Source: DASXBA01 sp036406475
GTDB lineage: Bacteria; Actinomycetota; Thermoleophilia; Solirubrobacterales; Thermoleophilaceae
Direction: 5' to 3'
Assembly: GCA_036406475.1 (NCBI GenBank)
Contig: DASXBA010000040.1
Location: 1 to 64,000 of the forward strand
Length of the DNA: 64,000 nt
The position numbers and the translations under genes are program-made. The notes under the pieces were generated by a model, which saw only the letters and a list, made by a program, of their open reading frames with translations, was not told the origin of the DNA and did no database searches. Numbering within the stretch: position 1 is the stretch's first letter; every line of letters starts with the position of its first letter. This document shows, one piece after another, positions 43,045 to 51,137 of the stretch.

Positions 43045-44274
43045 GTGAGCGACGGTGAGCGCGAGCTCGACTACGAGGAGCTCGACTCCGCGGCGGCGGC
43101 CGCCGCCCGGCGGCTGGCCGCGGCCGGGGTAGGCGAGGGAGACCGGGTGGCCACGAGCCTTCCGCCCGGGCTCGACTTCGCGGTCCTGCTCCACGCGCTC
43201 CCGCGGCTGGGCGCGGTCCTGGTCCCGCTCAACCCGGCGGAGCGGGAGCGCCAGCTCGAGGTCGCCCGCCCGAGGCTCGTGGTCGACGAGCCGCCCGCGG
43301 GCGCCGAGGCGGACGTCCCTCTCCGGAGCGACTTCGACCCCGACGCCGTCCACTCCGTGATCTTCACCTCCGGCACCACCGGCGAGCCGGCGCCGGTCGA
43401 GCTGACCTACCGCAACCACCACGCGAGCGCCATGGCGTCGGCCGAGCGGCTGGGTGTCGACCCCGGGGACCGCTGGCTCAGCCCGCTGCCGCTCTTCCAC
43501 GTCGGCGGCCTGGCGGTGCTGCTCCGCTCGGCGATCTACGGCACCGCGGCGCTGGTCCACGACGGCTTCGACGTCGAGCGCGTCCGCGACGCCTTCGAGT
43601 CGGGGAGCGTCAGCCTGGCGTCGCTCGTGCCGACGATGCTCTCGCGCCTGCGCGATGCCGGGCTTGGCGCGGCACCGGCGCTGCGGGCGATCCTCCTCGG
43701 CGGCGGGCCGGCGCCCGCGGGTTTGCTCGACTGGGCGGAATCCGCGGCACTGCCCGTGATGCCCACCTACGGGATGACCCAGACCGCCTCCCAGATCGCC
43801 ACCGCGGCCGCCGGTGAGCGCAGGGCCCGGCCGCTCCCCGGGGCCGAGCTCAGGATCGGCGACGCCGGCGAGATCCTCGTGCGCGGGCCGATGGTGGCGC
43901 CCGGCGCGGTCGCCGCCGACGGCTGGCTCCACACCGGCGACGCGGGGAGCCTCGACGCAGACGGGCTGCTCACCGTGCACGGGCGCCTCAAGGAGCTGAT
44001 CGTGACCGGGGGCGAGAACGTGGCGCCGGCCGAGGTGGAGCAGGCGCTCCTTGCACACCCCGCGGTGGCCGACGTGGCGGTGGTCGGGGTCCCGGACCCG
44101 GAGTGGGGGGAGGCGGTGACCGCGTTCGTGGTGACCGACGGCTCCACCGGCGCCGGCGAGCTCACGGCCTGGAGCCGGGAACGGCTGGCCGGCTACAAGG
44201 TGCCCAAGCGGATCGAGTCGGTGTCGGAGATCCCGCGTAACCCGGCGGGGAAGGTCCTTAGGCACAGGCTGTAG
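43045..44274 (+). CDS. menE: o-succinylbenzoate-CoA ligase-like AMP-dependent synthetase
   Basis: 409 residues of the ANL superfamily. Motifs: IFTSGTTGEPAPVEL (ATP loop), MPTYGMTQTASQ (A5), GWLHTGDAGSLDADG (A7), GRLKELIVTGGENVAPAEVE (A8) and the final Lys in PAGKVLRHRL. It would activate o-succinylbenzoate for MenB; the short length and the presence of all other men genes favour this over a fatty acyl-CoA ligase. GTG 43045 is the first usable start, but the frame upstream to 42994 encodes a sequence typical of the true N-terminus (DDWVSQQARSGPRRLA), and an ATG at 42983 lies one frame off, so the annotated start is probably too short. Confidence 0.8.
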   Translation: MSDGERELDYEELDSAAAAAARRLAAAGVGEGDRVATSLPPGLDFAVLLHALPRLGAVLVPLNPAERERQLEVARPRLVVDEPPAGAEADVPLRSDFDPDAVHSVIFTSGTTGEPAPVELTYRNHHASAMASAERLGVDPGDRWLSPLPLFHVGGLAVLLRSAIYGTAALVHDGFDVERVRDAFESGSVSLASLVPTMLSRLRDAGLGAAPALRAILLGGGPAPAGLLDWAESAALPVMPTYGMTQTASQIATAAAGERRARPLPGAELRIGDAGEILVRGPMVAPGAVAADGWLHTGDAGSLDADGLLTVHGRLKELIVTGGENVAPAEVEQALLAHPAVADVAVVGVPDPEWGEAVTAFVVTDGSTGAGELTAWSRERLAGYKVPKRIESVSEIPRNPAGKVLRHRL

Positions 44275-44282
44275 CGTCCGCA
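44272..44282 (+). promoter_or_regulatory. possible -10 box for the 44283 kinase
   Basis: TAGCGT at 44272-44277 overlaps the menE stop and ends 5 bases before GTG 44283. A weak match only. Confidence 0.25.
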
Positions 44283-45926
44283 GTGCACTTGCAGGACGAC
44301 CCGCGCATCGGCGCCGTAATCGGTGGCTACCGGATCGAGGCCGGCATCGGCCGCGGGGGCATGGGTGTGGTGTACAGGGCCGAGGAGGTGCGGCTCGGCC
44401 GCCAGGTGGCGCTCAAGCTGATCGCCCCGGAGCTGGCGGACGATCCGGACTTCCGCCAGCGCTTCCAGCGCGAGTCGCGGCTGGCGGCGTCGATCGACCA
44501 CCCCAACGTGATCCCCGTGCACGCCGCGGGAGAGGTGGACGGCCTCCTCTACATCGCGATGCGCTACGTCGACGGCACGGACCTCCGCGCCCTCCTCCAG
44601 AGCGAGGGCAGGCTCGATCCCCAGCGGGCCGCTTACATCACCGCCCAGGTGGCGGCGGCGCTCGACGCCGCCCACGCCCGCGGCCTCGTGCACCGCGACG
44701 TGAAGCCGGCGAACGTCCTGATCGCGCGGGTGGGCGACCGTGAGCACGCCTACCTCACGGACTTCGGCCTTACGAAGCACACCTCCTCGCTCGGCGGCCT
44801 GACCAAGACCGGAGCGGTGGTCGGCACGATCGACTACGTCGCCCCGGAGCAGATCCAGGGCGGCTCGCTGGACGCGCGGACCGACGTCTACGCGCTCGGC
44901 TGCGTGCTGCACCAGGCGCTGACGGGCCAGGTGCCCTACCTGCGCGACTCGGACGTCGCGAAGATGTATGCCCACCTGAGCGAGCCGCCGCCGGCCGCCA
45001 CCGCGGTGGTTCCGGCGCTGCCGCCCGAGCTGGACAACGTGATCGCGCGGGCGATGGCCAAGGACCAGGAGGGGCGCTATCCGTCGGCCGGCGACCTCGG
45101 ACGCGCCGGCCTCGCCGCCACCGAGCGGCGCGCGCCGGAGGAGCCGGAGCGAAGCGTGGCGAGAGGCGAGGCCGCTCCCGCCACCGCGCTTGCCGCCGCC
45201 GCTCCCACCGTGCACACCCCGCCGGAGGCCCACCAGCTGCCGCCCCAGCCGCCGCCACCAGCGCCGCCGGTCCCCTACACGGGCGCCACCCAGGCGCTGC
45301 CGCCGCGGCGTCGCGGCCGCGGCGTGGCCATCGGCGTCGCCGCGGCGCTCCTCGGAGCGGCGCTGCTCGCCGGCGGACTGTTCGCCGCCGGGGTCTTCGA
45401 CTCGGGCTCGAGCAAGCCGGCGGCGGAGACCACGAGCAGCTCATCGCAGTCGAACAGCTCCGGCGGGGGGAGCGACAGCAGCGACAAGACCGTCACCTCG
45501 AGCAGCGACGACTACACCGCCTATTCGACCGAGGGCTACAGCGCCGAGTATCCGGCCGGCTGGCGGATCGACCAGGACGACGTCCTGAAGACGACTTACA
45601 GTCGCACGAGCTTCGTCGCCGGCGACGGCTCCGAGATCGACATCGACCACAGCCCCGGCCAAAGCGCCGACCCGGAGACGAGCGCGACGCAGGTCGAGGC
45701 GGACACGGCCAAGACGCCCGGCTACAAGCGGCTCAGCTTCGAGTCGACCACGCTGGGCGGGCGCGACGCCTTCGAATGGACGTTCCAGATCGGCTCGGAC
45801 CGGAAGATCGACATCTTCCTGACAGCCGGCGGCGACGGCTTCGCGGTGCTGGGCAAGGGGCCGGACTTCGAGTCGGTGATCGGCCAGGCCCGCCACGTGG
45901 CGGGGTCGATCCAGCCCTCGGGCTAG
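44283..45926 (+). CDS. transmembrane Ser/Thr protein kinase
   Basis: 547 residues from GTG 44283. Kinase domain about 15-275: IGRGGMGVVYRAEE, VALKLIAPE, LVHRDVKPANVLI, YLTDFGLTKH and VAPEQIQGG. A Pro-rich linker (PPQPPPPAPPVPY) is followed by one helix at about 345-370 (GVAIGVAAALLGAALLAGGL) and an extracellular region: a Ser-rich spacer, then a 120-residue domain with YSAEYPAGWRIDQDD and FLTAGGDGFAVLG, a PsbP-like/lipoprotein-like sensor pattern also seen in actinobacterial secreted proteins. Third kinase of the region; ends 4 bases into the convergent peroxiredoxin gene. Confidence 0.92.
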   Translation: MHLQDDPRIGAVIGGYRIEAGIGRGGMGVVYRAEEVRLGRQVALKLIAPELADDPDFRQRFQRESRLAASIDHPNVIPVHAAGEVDGLLYIAMRYVDGTDLRALLQSEGRLDPQRAAYITAQVAAALDAAHARGLVHRDVKPANVLIARVGDREHAYLTDFGLTKHTSSLGGLTKTGAVVGTIDYVAPEQIQGGSLDARTDVYALGCVLHQALTGQVPYLRDSDVAKMYAHLSEPPPAATAVVPALPPELDNVIARAMAKDQEGRYPSAGDLGRAGLAATERRAPEEPERSVARGEAAPATALAAAAPTVHTPPEAHQLPPQPPPPAPPVPYTGATQALPPRRRGRGVAIGVAAALLGAALLAGGLFAAGVFDSGSSKPAAETTSSSSQSNSSGGGSDSSDKTVTSSSDDYTAYSTEGYSAEYPAGWRIDQDDVLKTTYSRTSFVAGDGSEIDIDHSPGQSADPETSATQVEADTAKTPGYKRLSFESTTLGGRDAFEWTFQIGSDRKIDIFLTAGGDGFAVLGKGPDFESVIGQARHVAGSIQPSG

Positions 45927-46390
45927 GAGCGCTGGCGGGCGCCGATGCCCGCGAGCGCCTCGGCGAGCTGGTCAACGTCCTGGAAGTCGATGCCCAGCAG
46001 GTGGTCGTGGCGGTGGCGGACGATGCCCTCCTCGTCGACGATCACCACGGCTCGCTTGGTGCGCAGCGGGCCGCGCCAGGCGCCGTAGGCCTTGGCGACC
46101 TCCCCGTCCTCGTCCGCGAGGAGCGGGACAGTGAGCGAGTTGCGCAGGGTGAACGAGCGGTGCGACTCGAGCGAGTTCGACGAGATGCCGACCACCGTGG
46201 CGTCGAGACCCGAGAGGTCGTCCGCGCGGTCGCGGTAGGAGCAGAACTGGCGTGTGCAGACGGGCGTGCCGTCGCCCGGGTAGAAGAGCAGCACGACCCG
46301 CTCGCCGCGGTGGGCGGACAGCCTGAAGCTCCCGTCCGTCCCCTTCAACGCGAAGTCGGGTGCCGGATCTCCCACATTCGGCCCTGCCAT
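45923..46390 (-). CDS. thiol peroxidase, BCP/PrxQ-type peroxiredoxin
   Basis: 155 residues, ATG 46390. The peroxidatic Cys is C45 in DGTPVCTRQ and the probable resolving Cys is C50, four residues further (CTRQFC), the PrxQ arrangement. FYPGDGTPVC and the DEDGEVAKAYGAW region are family typical. It reduces H2O2 and organic hydroperoxides with thioredoxin in the cytosol. Its stop overlaps the stop of the convergent kinase by 4 bases. Confidence 0.93.
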   Translation of the reverse strand: MAGPNVGDPAPDFALKGTDGSFRLSAHRGERVVLLFYPGDGTPVCTRQFCSYRDRADDLSGLDATVVGISSNSLESHRSFTLRNSLTVPLLADEDGEVAKAYGAWRGPLRTKRAVVIVDEEGIVRHRHDHLLGIDFQDVDQLAEALAGIGARQRS

Positions 46391-46491
46391 TTCGAAGCCT
46401 CCCGGGTTCGACTGCCATGCGGAGTCTACGCGCTCACTTGTTGCATCAGTGCGCCTGGCGTGTCGATGGGCGGCGTATCCTTCGATGAACC

Positions 46492-46773
46492 GTGGAGCAG
46501 AGCCGTGCGACCTGGACTGACGAGCGTCTCGACGACCTGGCGCGGAGCATGGAGACCGGGTTCAACCGCGTCCACGATGACCTGCGCGCTCTCTCCGACA
46601 CGGTGGATCGACGCTTCGCGGGCGTGGATCGGCGCTTCGAGACGATCGATCGCCGCTTCGAGGCCGTCGATCGGCGGCTCGACGGCCTCCAGCGACTGAT
46701 GATCCAGCTCGGTGGCAGCATGCTGGTCGCAACCCTGGCGACGCTCGTTAGCGTCCTCGCCACCCGCGGCTGA
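46492..46773 (+). CDS. small coiled-coil membrane protein
   Basis: 93 residues from GTG 46492. Residues 20-67 are a heptad repeat (VDRRFAGVDRRFETIDRRFE, then AVDRRLDGL) that should form a coiled coil, followed by a membrane helix at 72-90 (LGGSMLVATLATLVSVLAT). The heptads are encoded by 21-base near-repeats, so copy number may vary. Similar DRRF-type proteins are widespread in high-GC actinobacteria without known function. An overlapping minus-strand frame is a shadow of the repeat. Confidence 0.65.
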   Translation: MEQSRATWTDERLDDLARSMETGFNRVHDDLRALSDTVDRRFAGVDRRFETIDRRFEAVDRRLDGLQRLMIQLGGSMLVATLATLVSVLATRG

Positions 46774-46796
46774 GCAGTTCCCCACGCGGTCGTGAC

Positions 46797-46811
46797 TAGA
46801 GTCCTGCGCCG
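46797..46811 (+). promoter_or_regulatory. probable -10 box for ilvC
   Basis: TAGAGT at 46797-46802 ends 9 bases before ATG 46812. No ribosome binding site lies between them, so a leaderless transcript is likely. Confidence 0.45.
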
Positions 46812-47801
46812 ATGATCTACGACAAGGACGCCGACCTCTCGCAGCTCGACGGCAAGACCGTGGCGATCCTCGGCTTCGGCTCCCAGGGCCACGCCCACGC
46901 GCTCAACCTGAAGGACTCCGGGGTCGAGGTCGTGGTTGGGCTCCGCGAGGGCTCATCCTCGGCCGACAAGGCGCGCGGCGAGGGCCTGCGCGTCGAGTCG
47001 ACCGCGGACGCCGCCAGCCACGGGGACATCGTGATGGTGCTCCTGCCGGACGAGAAGCAGGCCGAGGTCTGGGAGTCCGAGATCAGCGACGGGATCGCCC
47101 CCGGCAACCTGGTGCTGTTCGCCCACGGCTTCTCGGTCCATTTCGAGCAAATCGAGCCGAGTCCCGAGGTCGACGTCGGCATGGTCGCCCCGAAGGGCCC
47201 CGGCCACCTGGTGCGGCGCCAGTACCTGGAGGGCAACGGCGTGCCGGGCCTGGTCGCCGTGCACCAGGACGCCACCGGCGGCGCCAAGGAGCTGGTGCTC
47301 GCCTACGCCAAGGGGATCGGCTGCACCCGCGCCGGAGCGATCGAGACCACCTTCAAGGATGAGACCGAGACCGATCTGTTCGGCGAGCAGGCGGTTTTGT
47401 GCGGAGGCGTCACCGAGCTGGTCCGGGCCGGCTACGAGACTCTCGTCGAGGCCGGCTACGACCCGCGGCTCGCCTACTTCGAATGCCTCCACGAGCTCAA
47501 ATTGATTGTGGACTTGATGTACGAGAAGGGCATCACCGGGATGCGCTATTCGATCTCGAACACGGCCGAGTACGGCGACCTGACCCGCGGCAAGCGGATC
47601 ATCGGAGAGCCGACGCGGGCGGCGATGAAGAAGATCCTCGACGAGATCCAGTCCGGGGAGTTCGCCAAGGAGTGGATCGCCGAGAACCGCGCCGGGCAGG
47701 AGAACTTCCAGCGCATGCGCGAGGAGCAGAAGGACCACCAGGTCGAGCGCGAGGGCAAGGAGCTGCGCTCGATGATGGACTGGATCGAGACGGAGTTCTG
47801 A
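46812..47801 (+). CDS. ilvC: ketol-acid reductoisomerase (class I)
   Basis: 329 residues, the short class I length. It isomerises and reduces acetolactate (or acetohydroxybutyrate) with NADPH, the second step of Val/Leu and Ile synthesis. The cofactor motif is VAILGFGSQGHAHALNL, with VGLREGSSSADKA after it. Metal and substrate ligands: DETETDLFGEQAVLCGG and FECLHELKLIVDLMYEKG. The gene stands 32 kb from ilvB-ilvN, an unusual split. The next gene starts at the following base (47802). Confidence 0.97.
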   Translation: MIYDKDADLSQLDGKTVAILGFGSQGHAHALNLKDSGVEVVVGLREGSSSADKARGEGLRVESTADAASHGDIVMVLLPDEKQAEVWESEISDGIAPGNLVLFAHGFSVHFEQIEPSPEVDVGMVAPKGPGHLVRRQYLEGNGVPGLVAVHQDATGGAKELVLAYAKGIGCTRAGAIETTFKDETETDLFGEQAVLCGGVTELVRAGYETLVEAGYDPRLAYFECLHELKLIVDLMYEKGITGMRYSISNTAEYGDLTRGKRIIGEPTRAAMKKILDEIQSGEFAKEWIAENRAGQENFQRMREEQKDHQVEREGKELRSMMDWIETEF

Positions 47802-48443
47802 GTGGACGAGGGCTACCTGCCGCCGGAGCCAACGGGCCCCGCGCCCGACGTCGGCGGCGGCCAGCAGCAGCCGCAGCAGCCGCAGCCGCCCCCTCAGCCT
47901 CCGCCACCTCCGCAGCCGCCGCGGCCCTATTCGCCGCCCTACGGGTATGCGCCGCCGCCCGGCTACGCGCCCCCGCCCGGCTATCCGCCGCAGGGCTGGC
48001 AGCAGCCCTACACGCCGCCGCCCGGCGGCTATTACGGCTGGACCCCGCCGCCGCCTCAGCCGGGCAACGGCCTGGCGGTGGGCGGGCTCGTCACCTCCTG
48101 CGTGTCGGCCTTCCTCTGCCTCACCTCGGCCGGGTTCCTCTCGCCGATCACGCTCGCCGGGGCGATCGTCGGGATGGTCCTCTCGCGCAAGGGCAAGCAG
48201 AGGGTCGAGGCGGGCGAGACCGCCAAGCACAAGGACCTGGCCACCGCGGGCTGGTGGGTCGGCGTGGCGGTCGTCGTGCTGTCGGTCCTCTCGATCATCG
48301 GCTGGACCGTGCTGATCGTCGTGGCCGCCAACGACGACAGCAATTCGAGCAGCACCCCGGACGACCCGTTCGACAACTCGCAGTCCTCCGCCGTCCTGCT
48401 CGCCTTCGCGGCGCTACGCGTTCTGGCCAGGCACGCCTTCTGA
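47802..48443 (+). CDS. Pro/Gln-rich membrane protein with DUF4190-like helices
   Basis: 213 residues from GTG 47802, directly after the ilvC stop. Residues 1-90 are Pro/Gln/Tyr-rich and disordered, with repeats such as YGYAPPPGYAPPPG. Two helices (about 87-125 and 147-175) and the surrounding GGLVTSCVSAFLCLTSAG resemble the DUF4190 family of small actinobacterial membrane proteins. The C-terminal SSAVLLAFAALRVLARHAF is unusual for the family. Function unknown; linkage to ilvC may be only positional. Confidence 0.65.
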   Translation: MDEGYLPPEPTGPAPDVGGGQQQPQQPQPPPQPPPPPQPPRPYSPPYGYAPPPGYAPPPGYPPQGWQQPYTPPPGGYYGWTPPPPQPGNGLAVGGLVTSCVSAFLCLTSAGFLSPITLAGAIVGMVLSRKGKQRVEAGETAKHKDLATAGWWVGVAVVVLSVLSIIGWTVLIVVAANDDSNSSSTPDDPFDNSQSSAVLLAFAALRVLARHAF

Positions 48444-48457
48444 GCACGCGGCTGACC

Positions 48458-49945
48458 GTGGGGGCGCTCTGCGCCCTGGCCTGCGTCGCGCTGCTGGCGC
48501 CCGGAGCGGCCGAGGCCCGCAGGTCGCGCCCGCCCGTGGTGCTCATGGTCTTCGACGAGTTCCCCTCGACCGACCTGTTCGGCAAGCACGGCCGCATCGA
48601 CGGCCGGCGCTTCCCGAACTTCGCCCGGCTGGCCGGGGACGCTACTTGGTACCGCCACGCCACCACCGCCTCCGACACGACCTTCACCGCGGTGCCTTCC
48701 ATCCTCGAGGGACGGGTCCACCGCTATCGGCCCGGCCGGCCGCCGCGGATAGGGGGGAACATCCTCAGCTTCCTGGCCGGGCACGGCTACCGCGTGCACG
48801 CGCGGGCCGAGGCCAGGGGCGTGTGCCAGCGGCGCTTCTGCGGGCGGCAGCACACGACGCGCTACTACCTCGTGCGCAGCCGCCTGGCCCGCCTGAACGA
48901 CTTCATCGACTCGATCCAGCCGAGCAAGCGGCCGACGATCTGGTTCAAGCACGTCTTGCTGCCACACCTGCCCTGGATCTACCTGCCCTCCGGCAAGCAG
49001 TACATCCGCGGCTACCGGCCCCCGCTGCGCGGGATCAACAGCGCCCGAGGCGTCTTCGACCCGGGCCTCGAGAACCTCTCCTACCAGCGCCACCTGTTCC
49101 AGGTCATGGCCCTCGACCGGGCGGTCGGCCGCCTGATCGACCACCTGAAGAAGACGGGCCTGTACAACAAGGCGCTCGTGGTCGTCGTGGCCGACCACGG
49201 CATCTCGTTCCGCGTGGGCGAGACCGACAAGCGCATCGTCACACGCGCGAACGTCCAGGGGATAGCGCCGGTGCCGCTGTTCATCAAGCGCCCGCGCCAG
49301 ACGCGGGGCCGGGTGAGCGACCTCTTCGTCCGGAACTCGGACGTCGCGCCCTCGATCGCCCACTTCCTCGGCCTGAGCCTGCCCTGGCACACCTCCGGCC
49401 ACCCGGTCACCTCACGGCTGGTACGCCGCCGCCACACGGTCCACGTGCAGAGCCGCCTGCCGGGCGTGAGCGCCATCCAGCTCGGCGTCGGCTCCTTCGT
49501 ATCCCGCTGGCGGCGACGGATCCGCAGCACCCACGGCATCTTCGGCATCGGCTCGGTGCCCCGCGCGTTCGCGATTGGCCCGGCGCGGCGTGTGATCGGC
49601 CGGCAGGTCACAGGCCTCCGGATCGCCCGGGCCGGCCGGGTCCGCGCGAGCGTGCTGGGCGCTTCGGAGATCCGCCAGGTCAACCGTCGCAGCCGCTTCA
49701 TCCCGTCGCTCGTGTCCGGCTACATTCGCGGCGGCCGCGGCCGGCACCGCCGCGCGCTGGCCATCGTCGTGAACGGGCGGATCGTCGCCACCGGGCGCAG
49801 CTTCTACCTGCGCGGATCGAGCCGGGAGAGCTACGCGGTGATCGTGCCCGACAGCTCATTCCAGCCGGGCCGCAACAGCGTGCGGGTGCTGGCGGTGGGC
49901 CGCCGGGGCAAGAGGCTCCGGTTCCGGGCGCTGGGTAGGGTCTAG
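48458..49945 (+). CDS. secreted sulfatase / phosphodiesterase-fold protein
   Basis: About 495 residues. GTG 48458 is the first usual start, but it leaves a signal peptide (MGALCALACVALLAPGAAEA) without a basic residue; CTG 48440 would restore STRL ahead of it and overlap the upstream stop. The alkaline-phosphatase/sulfatase fold is supported by PPVVLMVFDEFPSTDL at the first metal site, a nucleophile region TTFTAVPSILEG (no sulfatase CxPxR), HLPWIYLPS and VVVVADHGISFRVG near residue 240. The basic C-terminal 130 residues are extra. It may be a phospholipid- or teichoic-type transferase; substrate unknown. Confidence 0.72.
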   Translation: MGALCALACVALLAPGAAEARRSRPPVVLMVFDEFPSTDLFGKHGRIDGRRFPNFARLAGDATWYRHATTASDTTFTAVPSILEGRVHRYRPGRPPRIGGNILSFLAGHGYRVHARAEARGVCQRRFCGRQHTTRYYLVRSRLARLNDFIDSIQPSKRPTIWFKHVLLPHLPWIYLPSGKQYIRGYRPPLRGINSARGVFDPGLENLSYQRHLFQVMALDRAVGRLIDHLKKTGLYNKALVVVVADHGISFRVGETDKRIVTRANVQGIAPVPLFIKRPRQTRGRVSDLFVRNSDVAPSIAHFLGLSLPWHTSGHPVTSRLVRRRHTVHVQSRLPGVSAIQLGVGSFVSRWRRRIRSTHGIFGIGSVPRAFAIGPARRVIGRQVTGLRIARAGRVRASVLGASEIRQVNRRSRFIPSLVSGYIRGGRGRHRRALAIVVNGRIVATGRSFYLRGSSRESYAVIVPDSSFQPGRNSVRVLAVGRRGKRLRFRALGRV

Positions 49946-49948
49946 GAC

Positions 49949-51136
49949 ATGCCCGACCCCTACATCAAGCAGTACCTGATGACCGCCGGGCCGACCCCGC
50001 TGCCGCCGGCCGTCTCCCAGGTGATGGCCGAGCCGATGCTCTACCACCGCGCGCCCGCCTTCATCGAGGTACACGCGCGCGTGCTCGAGGGCCTCAAGCG
50101 CGTCTTCCAGACCTCCGGCGACGTCCTGATGTTCGCTGCCTCGGGCACCGGCGCGATGGAGTCGTCCGTGGCCAACCTGGTACGGCCGGGCGAGCCGGCG
50201 CTCGTGGCCTCGTGCGGCAAGTTCGGCGAGCGCTGGGCCGAGCTCTGCGACGCCTACGGCGCCGCGACCCGTCACTACGAGGCGGGCTGGGGCAACAAGG
50301 TCGAGCCGGCCGACCTCGAGCGCGAGCTCGAGCAGAGCGGTGGCGCCAGGGTCGTGTTCACGAGCTTCTCCGAGACTTCCACCGGCGTCGTCAACGACGT
50401 CCAGGCGCTGGCGGAGGTTGCGCATCGCCACGGCGCGCTGCTCGCGGTCGACGCCGTCTCCGGCATCGGCGCCGTCTCCTTGCCGCAGGACGAGTGGGGT
50501 GTCGACGTCGTCGCCGCCGGCTCGCAGAAGGCCCTGATGTCGCCGGCCGGCCTGGCGTTCGTCAGCCCGGGCGAGGCCGCGATCGCACACGCCGCCGAGG
50601 CCGGAGGCGCCGCGCGCTATTACTTCGACTGGCAGAAGACGCTCGACGGGCAGCGGAAGGACCCGCCCGACTCGCCCTTCACCCCTGCTGTCGGTCTCGT
50701 CATGGCGCTCGACGTGGCGCTGCGGCTGATCGAGGAGGAGGGTCTCGAGGCCGTCTTCGAGCGCCACCGTCTACTGGGCCGCGCCACCCGCGAGGCCGCC
50801 AAGGCCCTCGACCTCGAGCTGTTCGGGCCCGAGGACGAGAACGCGAACGTCGTGACCGCGATCAAGCTGCCCGAGTCGATCGACGGCGGCACGGTGCCCA
50901 AGATGATGCGCGACCGCTTCGGGGTCACGATCGCCGGCGGCCAGGGCAAGGTCAAGGGCAAGATCGCCCGCATCGCCCACTGCGGCTACTTCGGCCCCTT
51001 CGACATCGTGGTGACGATCTCGGCCTTCGAGATGACGCTCCGCGAGCTCGGCCACGAGGTCGAGCTCGGCGCCGGCGTGGCGGCGGCCCAGCGCGTCTTC
51101 CTCGAGGCGGGCGTGCCGGTCGCGTCGCCCCTCTGA
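49949..51136 (+). CDS. class V aminotransferase (alanine-glyoxylate / serine-pyruvate / phosphoserine family)
   Basis: 395 residues. A fold-type I, class V PLP enzyme: the PLP Lys is in VVAAGSQKALMSPAG, the Asp contact in LLAVDAVSGIGAV, and PTPLPPAVSQVMAEPMLYHR is the N-terminal signature. SerA follows at 51138, only one base after this stop, so the two are cotranscribed. This makes a phosphoserine aminotransferase role (replacing SerC) an attractive inference; by sequence alone it could also be alanine-glyoxylate aminotransferase. Confidence 0.88.
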   Translation: MPDPYIKQYLMTAGPTPLPPAVSQVMAEPMLYHRAPAFIEVHARVLEGLKRVFQTSGDVLMFAASGTGAMESSVANLVRPGEPALVASCGKFGERWAELCDAYGAATRHYEAGWGNKVEPADLERELEQSGGARVVFTSFSETSTGVVNDVQALAEVAHRHGALLAVDAVSGIGAVSLPQDEWGVDVVAAGSQKALMSPAGLAFVSPGEAAIAHAAEAGGAARYYFDWQKTLDGQRKDPPDSPFTPAVGLVMALDVALRLIEEEGLEAVFERHRLLGRATREAAKALDLELFGPEDENANVVTAIKLPESIDGGTVPKMMRDRFGVTIAGGQGKVKGKIARIAHCGYFGPFDIVVTISAFEMTLRELGHEVELGAGVAAAQRVFLEAGVPVASPL

Positions 51137-51137
51137 G

